Shown here: positions 1 to 6,130 of the stretch, piece by piece | Numbering within the stretch: the first letter of the stretch is position 1 | How the letters are laid out: each line of letters starts with the position of its first letter | From: an uncultured Collinsella sp. | GTDB taxonomy: Bacteria; Actinomycetota; Coriobacteriia; Coriobacteriales; Coriobacteriaceae | Assembly (NCBI GenBank): GCA_900545445.1 | Contig: UQZH01000042.1 | Span: 1-18,676, forward strand | Direction: 5' to 3' | DNA length: 18,676 bases | The notes under the pieces: generated by a model | What the model was told of the DNA's origin: nothing | Database searches by the model: none | What the model saw: only the letters and a program-made list of their open reading frames with translations | Translations under genes and position numbers: made by a program

Positions 1-69
1 CCGCCTTGTTTCAAGGCACCTTGCTCGCTCTGGCGGGCTTTCGCTGTCGTTGCCATAACATCGGCGTTG
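1..69. repeat. Right half of a structured intergenic repeat (copy 1)
   Basis: Positions 9-28 are identical over 20 bases to 3176-3195, and positions 60-69 match 3228-3237 after a one-base shift; the sequence between is clearly similar. The second copy is part of a larger element with complementary ends, so this is probably the 3' half of the same element, cut by the window edge. No protein reading is shared by the two copies. Its function is unknown. Confidence 0.7.
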
Positions 70-76
70 TCTTTGT

Positions 77-111
77 AATGTGACAAGGGACGGTCTATTT
101 GTCACATTTTT
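77..111 (+). terminator. Palindromic hairpin with T-tract, probable terminator
   Basis: The arms AATGTGACAA (77-86) and TTGTCACATT (99-108) are perfect complements and run into TTTTT (107-111). The T-tract suits a plus-strand transcript from a gene left of the window. On the minus strand it lies beyond the end of the HAD gene but lacks a T-run on that side. The core GTGACAA...GGGAC resembles the palindromes at 8202-8238 and 8649-8719, so it may be one of a dispersed family. Confidence 0.6.
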
Positions 112-149
112 CTCAACCTGCGGCGCTATTTTGTTTGGTGGGAGGGGTC

Positions 150-908
150 CTATGACAGTTCGTCGGCTACTTGGTGTTCGTAGAAGGCTTCGATTACGGC
201 GTCGAAGTCGCGGGCGAAGTCTTCCATGGTTCCGCGCCAGGTGGCTCGGCTGGGTTTTCCCTGGCCAACATAGGCAGTTTGAATGCCGCAGGCGGGGCTA
301 GGGAAGTCGCGCTTGGGATCGTTGCCCACCATAAGGACCTCGTGCGGCTCGAGTCCCATCACCTGAAGCTGCTCGAGATAGTAGGTGGCATCGGGCTTGC
401 AGCGGGTGGTGTTTCCCATGTGCGTGACGAGCTCAAAGGGGGCGTCGGCCAGGTCGCCCCAACCCATGCGGCACTCGATGGCCCCCTGCGGAAAGCTGGG
501 GTTGGTAAAGAGTGCGCAGCGCAGCCCTGCGTCCTGTACGGCCTGAAGCGCGGCGTGTGCGCCCGGCATGGCGTGGGCGTTAATGACATCGTCGTTCTTG
601 TACGGAAGCACTTCGCGGTCGTAGTAGGTAAACGCCTCGTAGATGAGTGGGTCCGAGAGGCAAATGCCGCACCGGCGCTCAACCTCTTCTTGGTAGAACT
701 CAAGATTGGTGCGGTTGTCCGTGCCGCTTCGGCGGTTGGCGTTGAGGTCGACCAGGATGGTGCCGAGGCGCGCCATCGTGCCACCGCGGCTGCGGCGCCC
801 GATATCCGCGAGCATCGACGAGACATCCTTAAAATAGCGAAGGATGAACGCGTTGAGGTTGATGCTAAGAAGCGTCTCGTCCATATCGAAAACGACTGCT
901 TTGAGCAC
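150..908 (-). CDS. HAD-superfamily hydrolase (phosphatase-like)
   Basis: Predicted 252-residue cytosolic phosphohydrolase. Visible HAD motifs are DMDET at residues 8-12 (nucleophile and acid/base aspartates), Thr135 in LFTNPS (motif II), Lys171 in CKPD (motif III) and GND at 195-197 with Asp201 (motif IV). A helical cap lies between motifs I and II, as in subfamily I enzymes. The frame is open upstream to 1061, but I chose the GTG at 908: GAGAAAGG sits seven bases before it and the HAD core begins at once (MLKAVVFD), where family members normally start. The substrate cannot be told from sequence; sugar phosphates or phosphoglycolate are typical of the family. It is divergent from rpsA and appears to be a single-gene unit. 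Confidence 0.82.
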   Translation of the reverse strand: MLKAVVFDMDETLLSINLNAFILRYFKDVSSMLADIGRRSRGGTMARLGTILVDLNANRRSGTDNRTNLEFYQEEVERRCGICLSDPLIYEAFTYYDREVLPYKNDDVINAHAMPGAHAALQAVQDAGLRCALFTNPSFPQGAIECRMGWGDLADAPFELVTHMGNTTRCKPDATYYLEQLQVMGLEPHEVLMVGNDPKRDFPSPACGIQTAYVGQGKPSRATWRGTMEDFARDFDAVIEAFYEHQVADELS

Positions 909-1223
909 GCGGGCACCTTTCTCGAAAAATCGTTCTAGAATCGTTGGCTCCGGATACTTTACCCCAAAGCTGTATGCCTGACTGCCTATCGTCAACTTAT
1001 GGAGACGGTCGTCCACAAGATTGCGAAAAAGTCTCCATACGAGTAAAAAATCGCAGTTCACGCTTGAAATCGAAATGATTTCCCCGTAACCTATACGAAC
1101 GTGATTGCATAAGCGTCACATTAGTATCTGTCGGCTCCCGAGTGTTCCTAAACGTTGTGTGCTTGTCGCACCCTTCTGTAGGTCCTAGCAATCGGGGCCC
1201 CGTAGTTCGAAAGGGGTCCACCT
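909..1223. other. Divergent intergenic region between the HAD gene and rpsA
   Basis: This gap of 315 bases separates two divergent genes and must hold both promoters and the rpsA leader. A perfect 9-bp inverted repeat, TATGGAGAC (998-1006) with GTCTCCATA (1031-1039) and a 24-base spacer, lies in the middle and could be an operator or a hairpin. A possible rpsA promoter is listed separately. I see no other gene. The minus-strand frame that continues the HAD ORF lacks a ribosome binding site and is probably not translated. Confidence 0.5.
1064..1092 (+). promoter_or_regulatory. Possible rpsA promoter
   Basis: TTGAAA (1064-1069) and TAACCT (1087-1092) are 17 bases apart. The -35 box is good and the -10 box weak; an alternative -10 is TATACG at 1092-1097 with long spacing. 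The transcript would have a leader of about 120 bases before the TTG start of rpsA, room enough for autoregulation as known for S1 in other bacteria. I see no diagnostic leader fold. Confidence 0.3.
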
Positions 1224-2390
1224 TTGAGTGAGATTCAGAACTCGTCCATTTTCTCTCTTGACGATGTCAACGAGGAGGAGATGAACAACCTCATCGACGG
1301 TACGATTACCGACTTTGATGAGGGCGATCTCGTTAACGGCACTGTCGTTAAGATCGAGCATGACGAGGTGCTCGTTGACATCGGATTCAAGTCCGAGGGC
1401 GTTATCCCGGTCCGCGAGCTGTCCATCCGCAAGGACGCTAACCCTGCAGACATCGTTGCACTCGGTGATCCCATCGAGGCTCTGGTTCTCCAGAAGGAGG
1501 ACAAGGACGGTCGTCTGGTCCTGTCCAAGAAGCGTGCCGAGTACGAGCGTGCTTGGAACCGCATCGAGGAGAAGTTCAACTCCGGCGAGAACGTCGAGGG
1601 CGAGGTTATCGAGGTTGTCAAGGGCGGCCTGATCCTCGACATCGGCCTGCGTGGCTTCCTGCCCGCTTCCCTCGTCGACCTCCGTCGTGTCAAGGACCTC
1701 ACCTCCTACATGGGCACCCGCATCGAGGCTCGCGTCATCGAGATGGACCGCAACCGCAACAATGTCGTCCTCTCCCGTCGCGTCGTGCTCGAGGAGTCCC
1801 GTAAGGCCGAGCGCTCCGAGATCCTGTCCAAGCTCAAGTCTGGCATGCGTCTCCAGGGCACCGTTTCCTCCATCGTCGACTTCGGCGCCTTCGTCGACCT
1901 CGGCGGTATCGACGGCCTCATCCACATCTCCGAGCTCTCCTGGAACCACGTCAATCATCCTTCCGAGGTTGTCAAGGTCGGCCAGGAGGTCGAGGTCGAG
2001 GTTCTCGACGTCGATCTCAACCGCGAGCGCATCTCCCTGGGTCTCAAGCAGACCACCGAGGATCCGTGGCGCGCACTGGTCAAGAAGTACCCCGTCGGCG
2101 CTATCGTCGAAGGCACTGTGACCAAGCTTGTCCCGTTCGGCGCTTTCGTCGACCTGGGCGAGGGCATCGAGGGTCTGGTGCACATCTCCGAGATGGCCAA
2201 CAAGCACGTCGATCAGCCTTCTCAGGTTACCCACGTGGGCGACAAGGTTCAGGTCAAGGTCATGGAGATCGACCTCGACCGTCGTCGCATCTCCCTGTCC
2301 ATGAAGTCTGCTGCTGAGACTCTGGGCGTCGAGATCGAGGTTACCCCGCTGCCTTCCGAGAAGAAGGACGAGGAGACCGACGCCGAGTAA
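1224..2390 (+). CDS. rpsA: 30S ribosomal protein S1
   Basis: RNA-binding ribosomal protein that helps bring mRNA to the 30S subunit. The 388 residues hold four S1 (OB-fold) repeats at about 34-103, 121-186, 207-276 and 292-361. The last two are the most canonical, with VDFGAFVDLGGIDGLIHISE and VPFGAFVDLG...GLVHISE. The C-terminus is short and acidic. E. coli S1 has six repeats and about 557 residues; four repeats with a short tail is usual for many Gram-positive and actinobacterial forms, so this is not a truncation. The start is a TTG at 1224, seven bases after AAGGGG (1211-1216). Codon use is strongly biased (GTC, CTC, AAG, GAG), more than in its neighbours, as expected for a highly expressed gene. 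It stands alone and ends in a strong terminator. Confidence 0.97.
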   Translation: MSEIQNSSIFSLDDVNEEEMNNLIDGTITDFDEGDLVNGTVVKIEHDEVLVDIGFKSEGVIPVRELSIRKDANPADIVALGDPIEALVLQKEDKDGRLVLSKKRAEYERAWNRIEEKFNSGENVEGEVIEVVKGGLILDIGLRGFLPASLVDLRRVKDLTSYMGTRIEARVIEMDRNRNNVVLSRRVVLEESRKAERSEILSKLKSGMRLQGTVSSIVDFGAFVDLGGIDGLIHISELSWNHVNHPSEVVKVGQEVEVEVLDVDLNRERISLGLKQTTEDPWRALVKKYPVGAIVEGTVTKLVPFGAFVDLGEGIEGLVHISEMANKHVDQPSQVTHVGDKVQVKVMEIDLDRRRISLSMKSAAETLGVEIEVTPLPSEKKDEETDAE

Positions 2391-2414
2391 ATCGGTTTGA
2401 CGATCACTTGTTTT

Positions 2415-2448
2415 AAGGGATCCGTCCGCAATGGACGGGTCCCTTTTT
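2415..2448 (+). terminator. rpsA intrinsic terminator
   Basis: The 11-bp stem GGGATCCGTCC (2417-2427) / GGACGGGTCCC (2433-2443) contains one G-U pair and a five-base loop, and is followed by TTTTT. Two A bases before the stem can extend the pairing into the T-run. It lies 25 bases after the rpsA stop. Confidence 0.93.
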
Positions 2449-2695
2449 GCATTTGCTGCTGATGTGCGCGATACAACCCGGGCGCAATGCTGTCCGGGCT
2501 GTCTGCAGGCTATTGGGTTGTTGGTGCATGAAAAATGCCGACATCCCGCCTCGGGGAGGAGGCGGGAACACACCGAGTAGACGGAGGGGTGCGGAGCGCG
2601 GTCGTGTCTCGACTGACGACGTTGCCCATCGACGACTCTATTGTACTGCATGGCGTGGTTCTTGGTTTATCGTGTCGAACGCTTGTGTTGTGCCA
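2449..2695. other. Intergenic stretch between rpsA and rnpB, no gene seen
   Basis: With the rpsA terminator and the rnpB promoter this makes a gene-free stretch of about 340 bases. The short open frames on both strands have no ribosome binding site or family features. The one clear structure is an 8-bp hairpin, CCCGCCTC (2545-2552) / GAGGCGGG (2559-2566), with no T-run directly beside it on either strand. Its role is unknown. Confidence 0.6.
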
Positions 2696-2722
2696 TTGCC
2701 TGCGGCAACGGTGTGCTACACT
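2696..2722 (+). promoter_or_regulatory. rnpB promoter (extended -10)
   Basis: TGCTACACT (2714-2722) is an extended -10 element, TGn followed by TACACT. TTGCCT (2696-2701) is a possible -35 with short 15-base spacing, which the extended -10 could compensate. The predicted start at about 2729-2731 coincides with the first base of the RNase P RNA P1 helix at 2731. Confidence 0.65.
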
Positions 2723-2730
2723 CTTGCACT

Positions 2731-3092
2731 GCTGAGTGGGCCAGACGGTCGCGCGATGTGCTGCTTGCAGCACGCGTGAGGAAAGTCCGGGCTCCAGAGG
2801 GCGGGATGCCGGCTAACGGCCGGGCGGAGTGATCCGACGGAAAGCGCCGCAGAAAAGAAGACTCCCACCTGCGCCGCAAGGCGTAAAGGGAAAAGCTGAA
2901 ACGGTGGTGTAAGAGACCACCAGCGTCGTGGTAACACGGCGGCTTGGCAAGCCCCATCCGGAGCAAGCGCGAATAGGAACGCTATGGGCCGGCCCGGTCC
3001 GCGTTCGGGTAGCGTGCGTGGAGCTGCACGGTAACGTGCATACAAGATAAATGACCGTTCACGACAGAACCCGGCTTATCGGCCCACTCAGC
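2731..3092 (+). ncRNA. rnpB: RNase P RNA, bacterial class A
   Basis: This is the catalytic RNA of RNase P, which trims the 5' leader of pre-tRNAs. The ends form a perfect 12-bp P1 helix, GCTGAGTGGGCC (2731-2742) with GGCCCACTCAGC (3081-3092). Conserved core segments are visible: GAGGAAAGTCCGGGC shortly after the start, GGTAAGAG-like and AGGGAAAAGCTGAAACGG-type motifs in the middle, AATAGGAACGCTATG, and ACAGAACCCGGCTTA (from 3065) just before the 3' P1 strand. Length (362 bases) and motif order fit class A RNAs of GC-rich actinobacteria. No protein-coding reading in this interval is credible. Confidence 0.97.
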
Positions 3093-3103
3093 ACTTTGTT
3101 GAC

Positions 3104-3237
3104 GCTGCGAACCCGTCAGCGCGGCAATCTGCCTTTCAAGCCTTCGGGCATGACCACAAGGTCAATGCCCTTGTCTTTCAAGGCACCTTGCTCGCGCTGA
3201 CGGGTTCTCGCTTTCGTTTACGGAATCATCGGCGTTG
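3104..3237. repeat. Structured intergenic repeat (copy 2)
   Basis: The ends of this element pair perfectly over 15 bases: GAACCCGTCAGCGCG (3109-3123) with CGCGCTGACGGGTTC (3193-3207). Inside, GGGCATGACC and GGTCAATGCCC pair with one bulge around an ACAA loop, and the TGCCTT and AAGGCA segments can form a further helix. The right part (3176-3237) recurs at 9-69. With no T-run after the long stem it is not a simple terminator, although it lies where rnpB transcription should end. It could be a MITE- or REP-like repeat, or a processing/termination structure for rnpB. Confidence 0.72.
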
Positions 3238-3322
3238 CCGTTCTATTTACCGGGGTTATCGGTACGGGCTTTGCCGTATTATTGAGGCTGTTTGTTGCTT
3301 TGCTTGTTGTTGAGGGGCTTTG

Positions 3323-3958
3323 TTGGACAGCTATTTTACTCTGCAGTCGAATATTGAGGCTTCGGGCGAGTTTGTGGACCGCAAGAGCCGGTTTATTGCC
3401 CAGCTTGTCCATATTGAGTCCGAGGATGAGGCGAATGCCTTTATCGAGATGGTTCGCAAGCGTCATTACGACGCTCGGCACAATGTTCCCGCGTGGATTT
3501 TGGTCGATGGACGCGAGCGCCAGAGCGATGACGGTGAGCCGAGCCGCACGAGCGGTATGCCGACGCTCGAGGTGTTGCGCGGTGCGGGGCTCAAAAATGT
3601 TTGCTGCGTAGTGACGCGCTATTTTGGCGGCACACTATTGGGGCCTGGCGGCTTGGTGCGCGCCTATACCGCGGCGACGCAGGCGGCGGTGGCCTCGGCT
3701 CAGGAGGCTGGGCAGATCGTCGAGATGACAAGTGTTGTGCCCGTTGACGTGTATGTGGCCTATCCGCAATACGAGCAGGCGCTTCGTTTGGCGCAGGATT
3801 CGGGTGCCAAGGTTTCGGATACCGATTACGCGGATGCCGTGACACTTCACTTGGTGTTTAAGGCGGGGGAGCAGGAGCCATTTTGCGCCAAGATGCGCGA
3901 GCTTATGGCGGGGCGCGAGGAGATTGAGGTCGGCGCTCCCGAGTTTGCGGAGTTCTAA
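3323..3958 (+). CDS. yigZ: YigZ/IMPACT family protein
   Basis: This 211-residue protein belongs to the conserved UPF0029/IMPACT family. Its bacterial members have been linked to ribosome- or translation-associated roles, but no reaction is firmly assigned. The N-terminal domain (about 1-125) carries the family signature: YDARHNVPAW at 49-58, DGEPSRTSGMP at 70-80 and TRYFGGTLLGPGGLVRAYT at 98-116. The C-terminal part (about 135-205) fits the ferredoxin-like DUF1949 domain. Two TTG codons begin the frame, at 3320 and 3323. I prefer 3323 because GAGGGG (3312-3317) is then five bases upstream instead of two. It is a single gene with its own terminator. Confidence 0.92.
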   Translation: MDSYFTLQSNIEASGEFVDRKSRFIAQLVHIESEDEANAFIEMVRKRHYDARHNVPAWILVDGRERQSDDGEPSRTSGMPTLEVLRGAGLKNVCCVVTRYFGGTLLGPGGLVRAYTAATQAAVASAQEAGQIVEMTSVVPVDVYVAYPQYEQALRLAQDSGAKVSDTDYADAVTLHLVFKAGEQEPFCAKMRELMAGREEIEVGAPEFAEF

Positions 3959-3961
3959 CGG

Positions 3962-4011
3962 CGACGGCCGGCGTGCTTTTGGATGGATCCTAAGCGCCGG
4001 CCGTCGTTTTT
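3962..4011 (+). terminator. yigZ intrinsic terminator
   Basis: The 12-bp perfect stem CGACGGCCGGCG (3962-3973) / CGCCGGCCGTCG (3995-4006) is followed by TTTTT (4007-4011). It begins three bases after the yigZ stop. It lies between convergent genes, but the minus-strand side lacks a T-run, so it mainly serves yigZ. Confidence 0.9.
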
Positions 4012-4024
4012 CTGTTGCTGCCGT

Positions 4025-4471
4025 TTACTCGGCGAGCTGCTTTAGCACATCGCAGGCGATCGCGACGGCATCGTCGATGCAGCCGGGGCAGCTGCGGAGC
4101 GGACCCTTATCCGATCCGATGCCCTTGAGCGTGCCGCAGACGGTCGTCGTGTTCTTCTCGCCAAAACGCTTGGCGATCTCGCGCGACAGCTTGTAGGTCT
4201 GGCCCTTGGTCTTGGGGTTTTCCATGCCGTCGCTCATTACAAATCCCATGATGGCCACGGCGCCCGAGATGGCGCCGCAGGTTTCGGTCATGCCGCCCAT
4301 GCCGGCGCCAAAGCCTTCGGTGAGGGTAAAGGCGACCTGGGGGTCGAGCCCGACGGCGGGCGCGAGCGTGCAGGCGACGGCCTGAGCGCAATTAAAGCCA
4401 CGGGCGTGGTATTCGGCAGCTTGAGCCTGACAGGCGGTGGTGTCGAGCTGGGCCGTATCGATTTGCTTCAT
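4025..4471 (-). CDS. C_GCAxxG_C_C family cysteine-rich protein
   Basis: The protein has 148 residues and eight cysteines (14, 28, 34, 65, 112, 128, 131, 140). The spacing of GFNCAQAV (25-32), ETCGAISG (63-70), VCGTLKG (111-117) and SCPGC (127-131) matches the C_GCAxxG_C_C family, which is common in anaerobes and proposed to be redox- or metal-binding; no reaction is established. The glycine-rich GFGAGMGGM before the second cysteine motif is also typical. The frame is open up to 4618, but ATG 4471 has AAGGAG six bases upstream and starts at the family N-terminus. The longer version would run through the inverted repeat at 4587-4617. It is divergent from the sulfhydrylase-like gene, suggesting shared control in sulfur or redox metabolism (inference). 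Confidence 0.85.
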   Translation of the reverse strand: MKQIDTAQLDTTACQAQAAEYHARGFNCAQAVACTLAPAVGLDPQVAFTLTEGFGAGMGGMTETCGAISGAVAIMGFVMSDGMENPKTKGQTYKLSREIAKRFGEKNTTTVCGTLKGIGSDKGPLRSCPGCIDDAVAIACDVLKQLAE

Positions 4472-4586
4472 CGTTGTCTCCTTGGTCACGGTGTACCCGC
4501 CTATGGTACCCGTGACGGCGCATTCGCTTATCGAGACCGCAGCGCATATCTCATTGTTTTTCGCTATCGAACATTTTCTTAAGATT

Positions 4587-4617
4587 TGGGACAAATTAAC
4601 CTGATTAATTTGTCCCA
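4587..4617. promoter_or_regulatory. Perfect 13-bp inverted repeat, candidate operator
   Basis: TGGGACAAATTAA (4587-4599) and TTAATTTGTCCCA (4605-4617) are perfect complements around a 5-base centre. The site is AT-rich in a GC-rich genome and lies between two divergent genes, 20 bases upstream of the predicted -35 box for the sulfhydrylase-like gene. That position suits a dimeric regulator acting on either gene. No T-run follows, so it is not a terminator. A dispersed repeat is the alternative. Confidence 0.55.
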
Positions 4618-4637
4618 TAACCTATCTGCGGGATGGG

Positions 4638-4666
4638 TTGAGAGGGGTGCGGGGTAGCGGTATCGT
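4638..4666 (+). promoter_or_regulatory. Promoter of the O-acetylhomoserine sulfhydrylase-like gene
   Basis: TTGAGA (4638-4643) and TATCGT (4661-4666) are exactly 17 bases apart, matching five and four of six consensus bases. The predicted start is near 4673, giving a short leader before the ATG at 4706. Confidence 0.6.
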
Positions 4667-4705
4667 GAATCGAATAAAAACAAAACCCGAGCAAGGGAGC
4701 TAGAT

Positions 4706-5989
4706 ATGAGCGAGCAGACCATCGGTACCACGTGTGTTCAGGGCGGTTATCGCCCGGGCGATGCGGAGCCGCGCCAGGTGCCTATCTACCAGTCCACCAC
4801 GTGGAAGTACGATACGTCCGAGCACATGGGCAAGCTGTTCGACCTGGAGGAGTCGGGCTACTTCTATAGCCGCCTGCAGAACCCCACGTGTGACCTCGTT
4901 GCCGCCAAGATCTGCGAGATGGAGGGCGGCACCGCTGCGATGCTCACGAGCTCGGGCATGGCCGCGAACTTCCTCGCGATCTTTAACGTTACCGGTGCCG
5001 GCGATCATGTGGTCGCGAGCTCTGCCATCTACGGCGGTACCTACAACTTGCTTGCCCACACCATGGGCCGCATGGGCCTGACCTGCACGTTCGTTGCCCC
5101 CGACTGCACCGATGAGGAGCTGGAGGCCGCTTTCCAGCCCAACACCAAGCTCGTCTTTGGTGAGACCATCGCCAATCCCGCGCTCGCCGTGCTCGACATT
5201 GAGCGCTTTGCCAAGGCCGCACACGACCACGGCGTGCCGTTGATGGTCGACAACACCTTCCCGACGCCCGTGATGTGCCGTCCCTTTGAGTGGGGCGCCG
5301 ATATCGTTACGCACTCCACCACCAAATACATGGATGGTCACGCGGCCTATCTCGGCGGCGTGATCGTCGATCACGGCCAGTTTGACTGGATGGCGCATGA
5401 GGACAAGTTCCCGGGTCTCACCACACCTGACGAGAGCTATCACGGCGTGACCTATGCCGAGAAGTTCGGTCGCGAGGGCGCCTTTATCACCAAGGCTACT
5501 GCGCAGCTTATGCGTGACCTCGGTCCCATGCAGAACCCGCAGGCGGCGTTCTTCCTGAACAGCTCGCTTGAGAGCCTGCACGTGCGTATGCCGCGCCACT
5601 GCGAGAACGGCCTGGCGGTCGCCAAGTTCCTGCAGAGTCATCCCAAGGTGCGCTTTGTGAGCTATCCGGGCCTGGAGGGCGACAAGTACTACGACATGGC
5701 TCAGAAGTACATGCCCAACGGCACCTGCGGTGTCGTGAGCTTTGGCTTTAACGGTGGTCGTGCGGCGGCCGAGACCTTTATGAAGAGTCTTAAGCTCGCC
5801 CAGATTGCCACGCACGTGGCCGATGCACGCACCTGCTGCCTGCACCCGGCAAACGCCACCCATCGTCAGATGAACGACGAGGAGCTCATCGCTTGCGGCA
5901 TCTCCGCCGACATGGTGCGCCTGTCGTGCGGCCTTGAGGACACGGCCGATTTGATTGCCGACCTTGAGCAGGCGCTCGAGCAGTGCTAG
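4706..5989 (+). CDS. O-acetylhomoserine sulfhydrylase / Cys-Met metabolism PLP enzyme
   Basis: This 427-residue fold-type I PLP enzyme belongs to the Cys/Met metabolism family. Motifs seen: YSRLQNPT at 54-61 (Tyr and Arg that reach the neighbouring subunit's PLP phosphate), SSGMAA at 82-87, VDNTFPTP at 181-188 (Asp182 binds the PLP nitrogen) and HSTTKYMDGH at 203-212, where Lys207 should form the Schiff base. The C-terminal RLSCGLED is the conserved substrate-carboxylate Arg region. The length and the GGVIVDHG segment favour O-acetylhomoserine sulfhydrylase (MetY: homocysteine from O-acetylhomoserine and sulfide), but methionine gamma-lyase cannot be excluded from sequence alone. The start is ATG 4706, six bases after AGGGAG. 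It is transcribed alone up to the terminator at 6059. Confidence 0.85.
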   Translation: MSEQTIGTTCVQGGYRPGDAEPRQVPIYQSTTWKYDTSEHMGKLFDLEESGYFYSRLQNPTCDLVAAKICEMEGGTAAMLTSSGMAANFLAIFNVTGAGDHVVASSAIYGGTYNLLAHTMGRMGLTCTFVAPDCTDEELEAAFQPNTKLVFGETIANPALAVLDIERFAKAAHDHGVPLMVDNTFPTPVMCRPFEWGADIVTHSTTKYMDGHAAYLGGVIVDHGQFDWMAHEDKFPGLTTPDESYHGVTYAEKFGREGAFITKATAQLMRDLGPMQNPQAAFFLNSSLESLHVRMPRHCENGLAVAKFLQSHPKVRFVSYPGLEGDKYYDMAQKYMPNGTCGVVSFGFNGGRAAAETFMKSLKLAQIATHVADARTCCLHPANATHRQMNDEELIACGISADMVRLSCGLEDTADLIADLEQALEQC

Positions 5990-6058
5990 GCTAGCGTGCG
6001 TGCGAGGCGTGGGACGGCTTTTCGGCTGACGACGTCCTCATAGTTCCGATTCCGTAGG

Positions 6059-6105
6059 CGGGACCCCGATCGTGTCCGTTTGTAGGCGATTGGGGTCCCG
6101 TTTTT
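6059..6105 (+). terminator. Terminator between the sulfhydrylase and MFS genes
   Basis: The 14-bp stem CGGGACCCCGATCG (6059-6072) / CGATTGGGGTCCCG (6087-6100) has one G-U pair and is followed by TTTTT. It ends only 25 bases before the MFS start codon, leaving room for the MFS ribosome binding site but not for a promoter in between. Confidence 0.9.
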
Positions 6106-6130
6106 GCGTTGCACGATAGAAAGGATATAC

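Noticed and set aside
2545..2566. 8-bp hairpin as a second terminator or small RNA
   Set aside because: There is no adjacent T-run on either strand and no gene that it would serve; left as part of the intergenic description.
1185..2651. Long minus-strand open frame opposite rpsA (488 codons)
   Set aside because: It mirrors a highly biased S1 gene; its product is a low-complexity Leu/Asp/Val-rich protein with no family features, as expected for a GC-rich antisense frame.
4700..5863. Minus-strand open frame opposite the sulfhydrylase-like gene
   Set aside because: The plus-strand gene shows catalytic PLP motifs; the antisense frame has none and no ribosome binding site.
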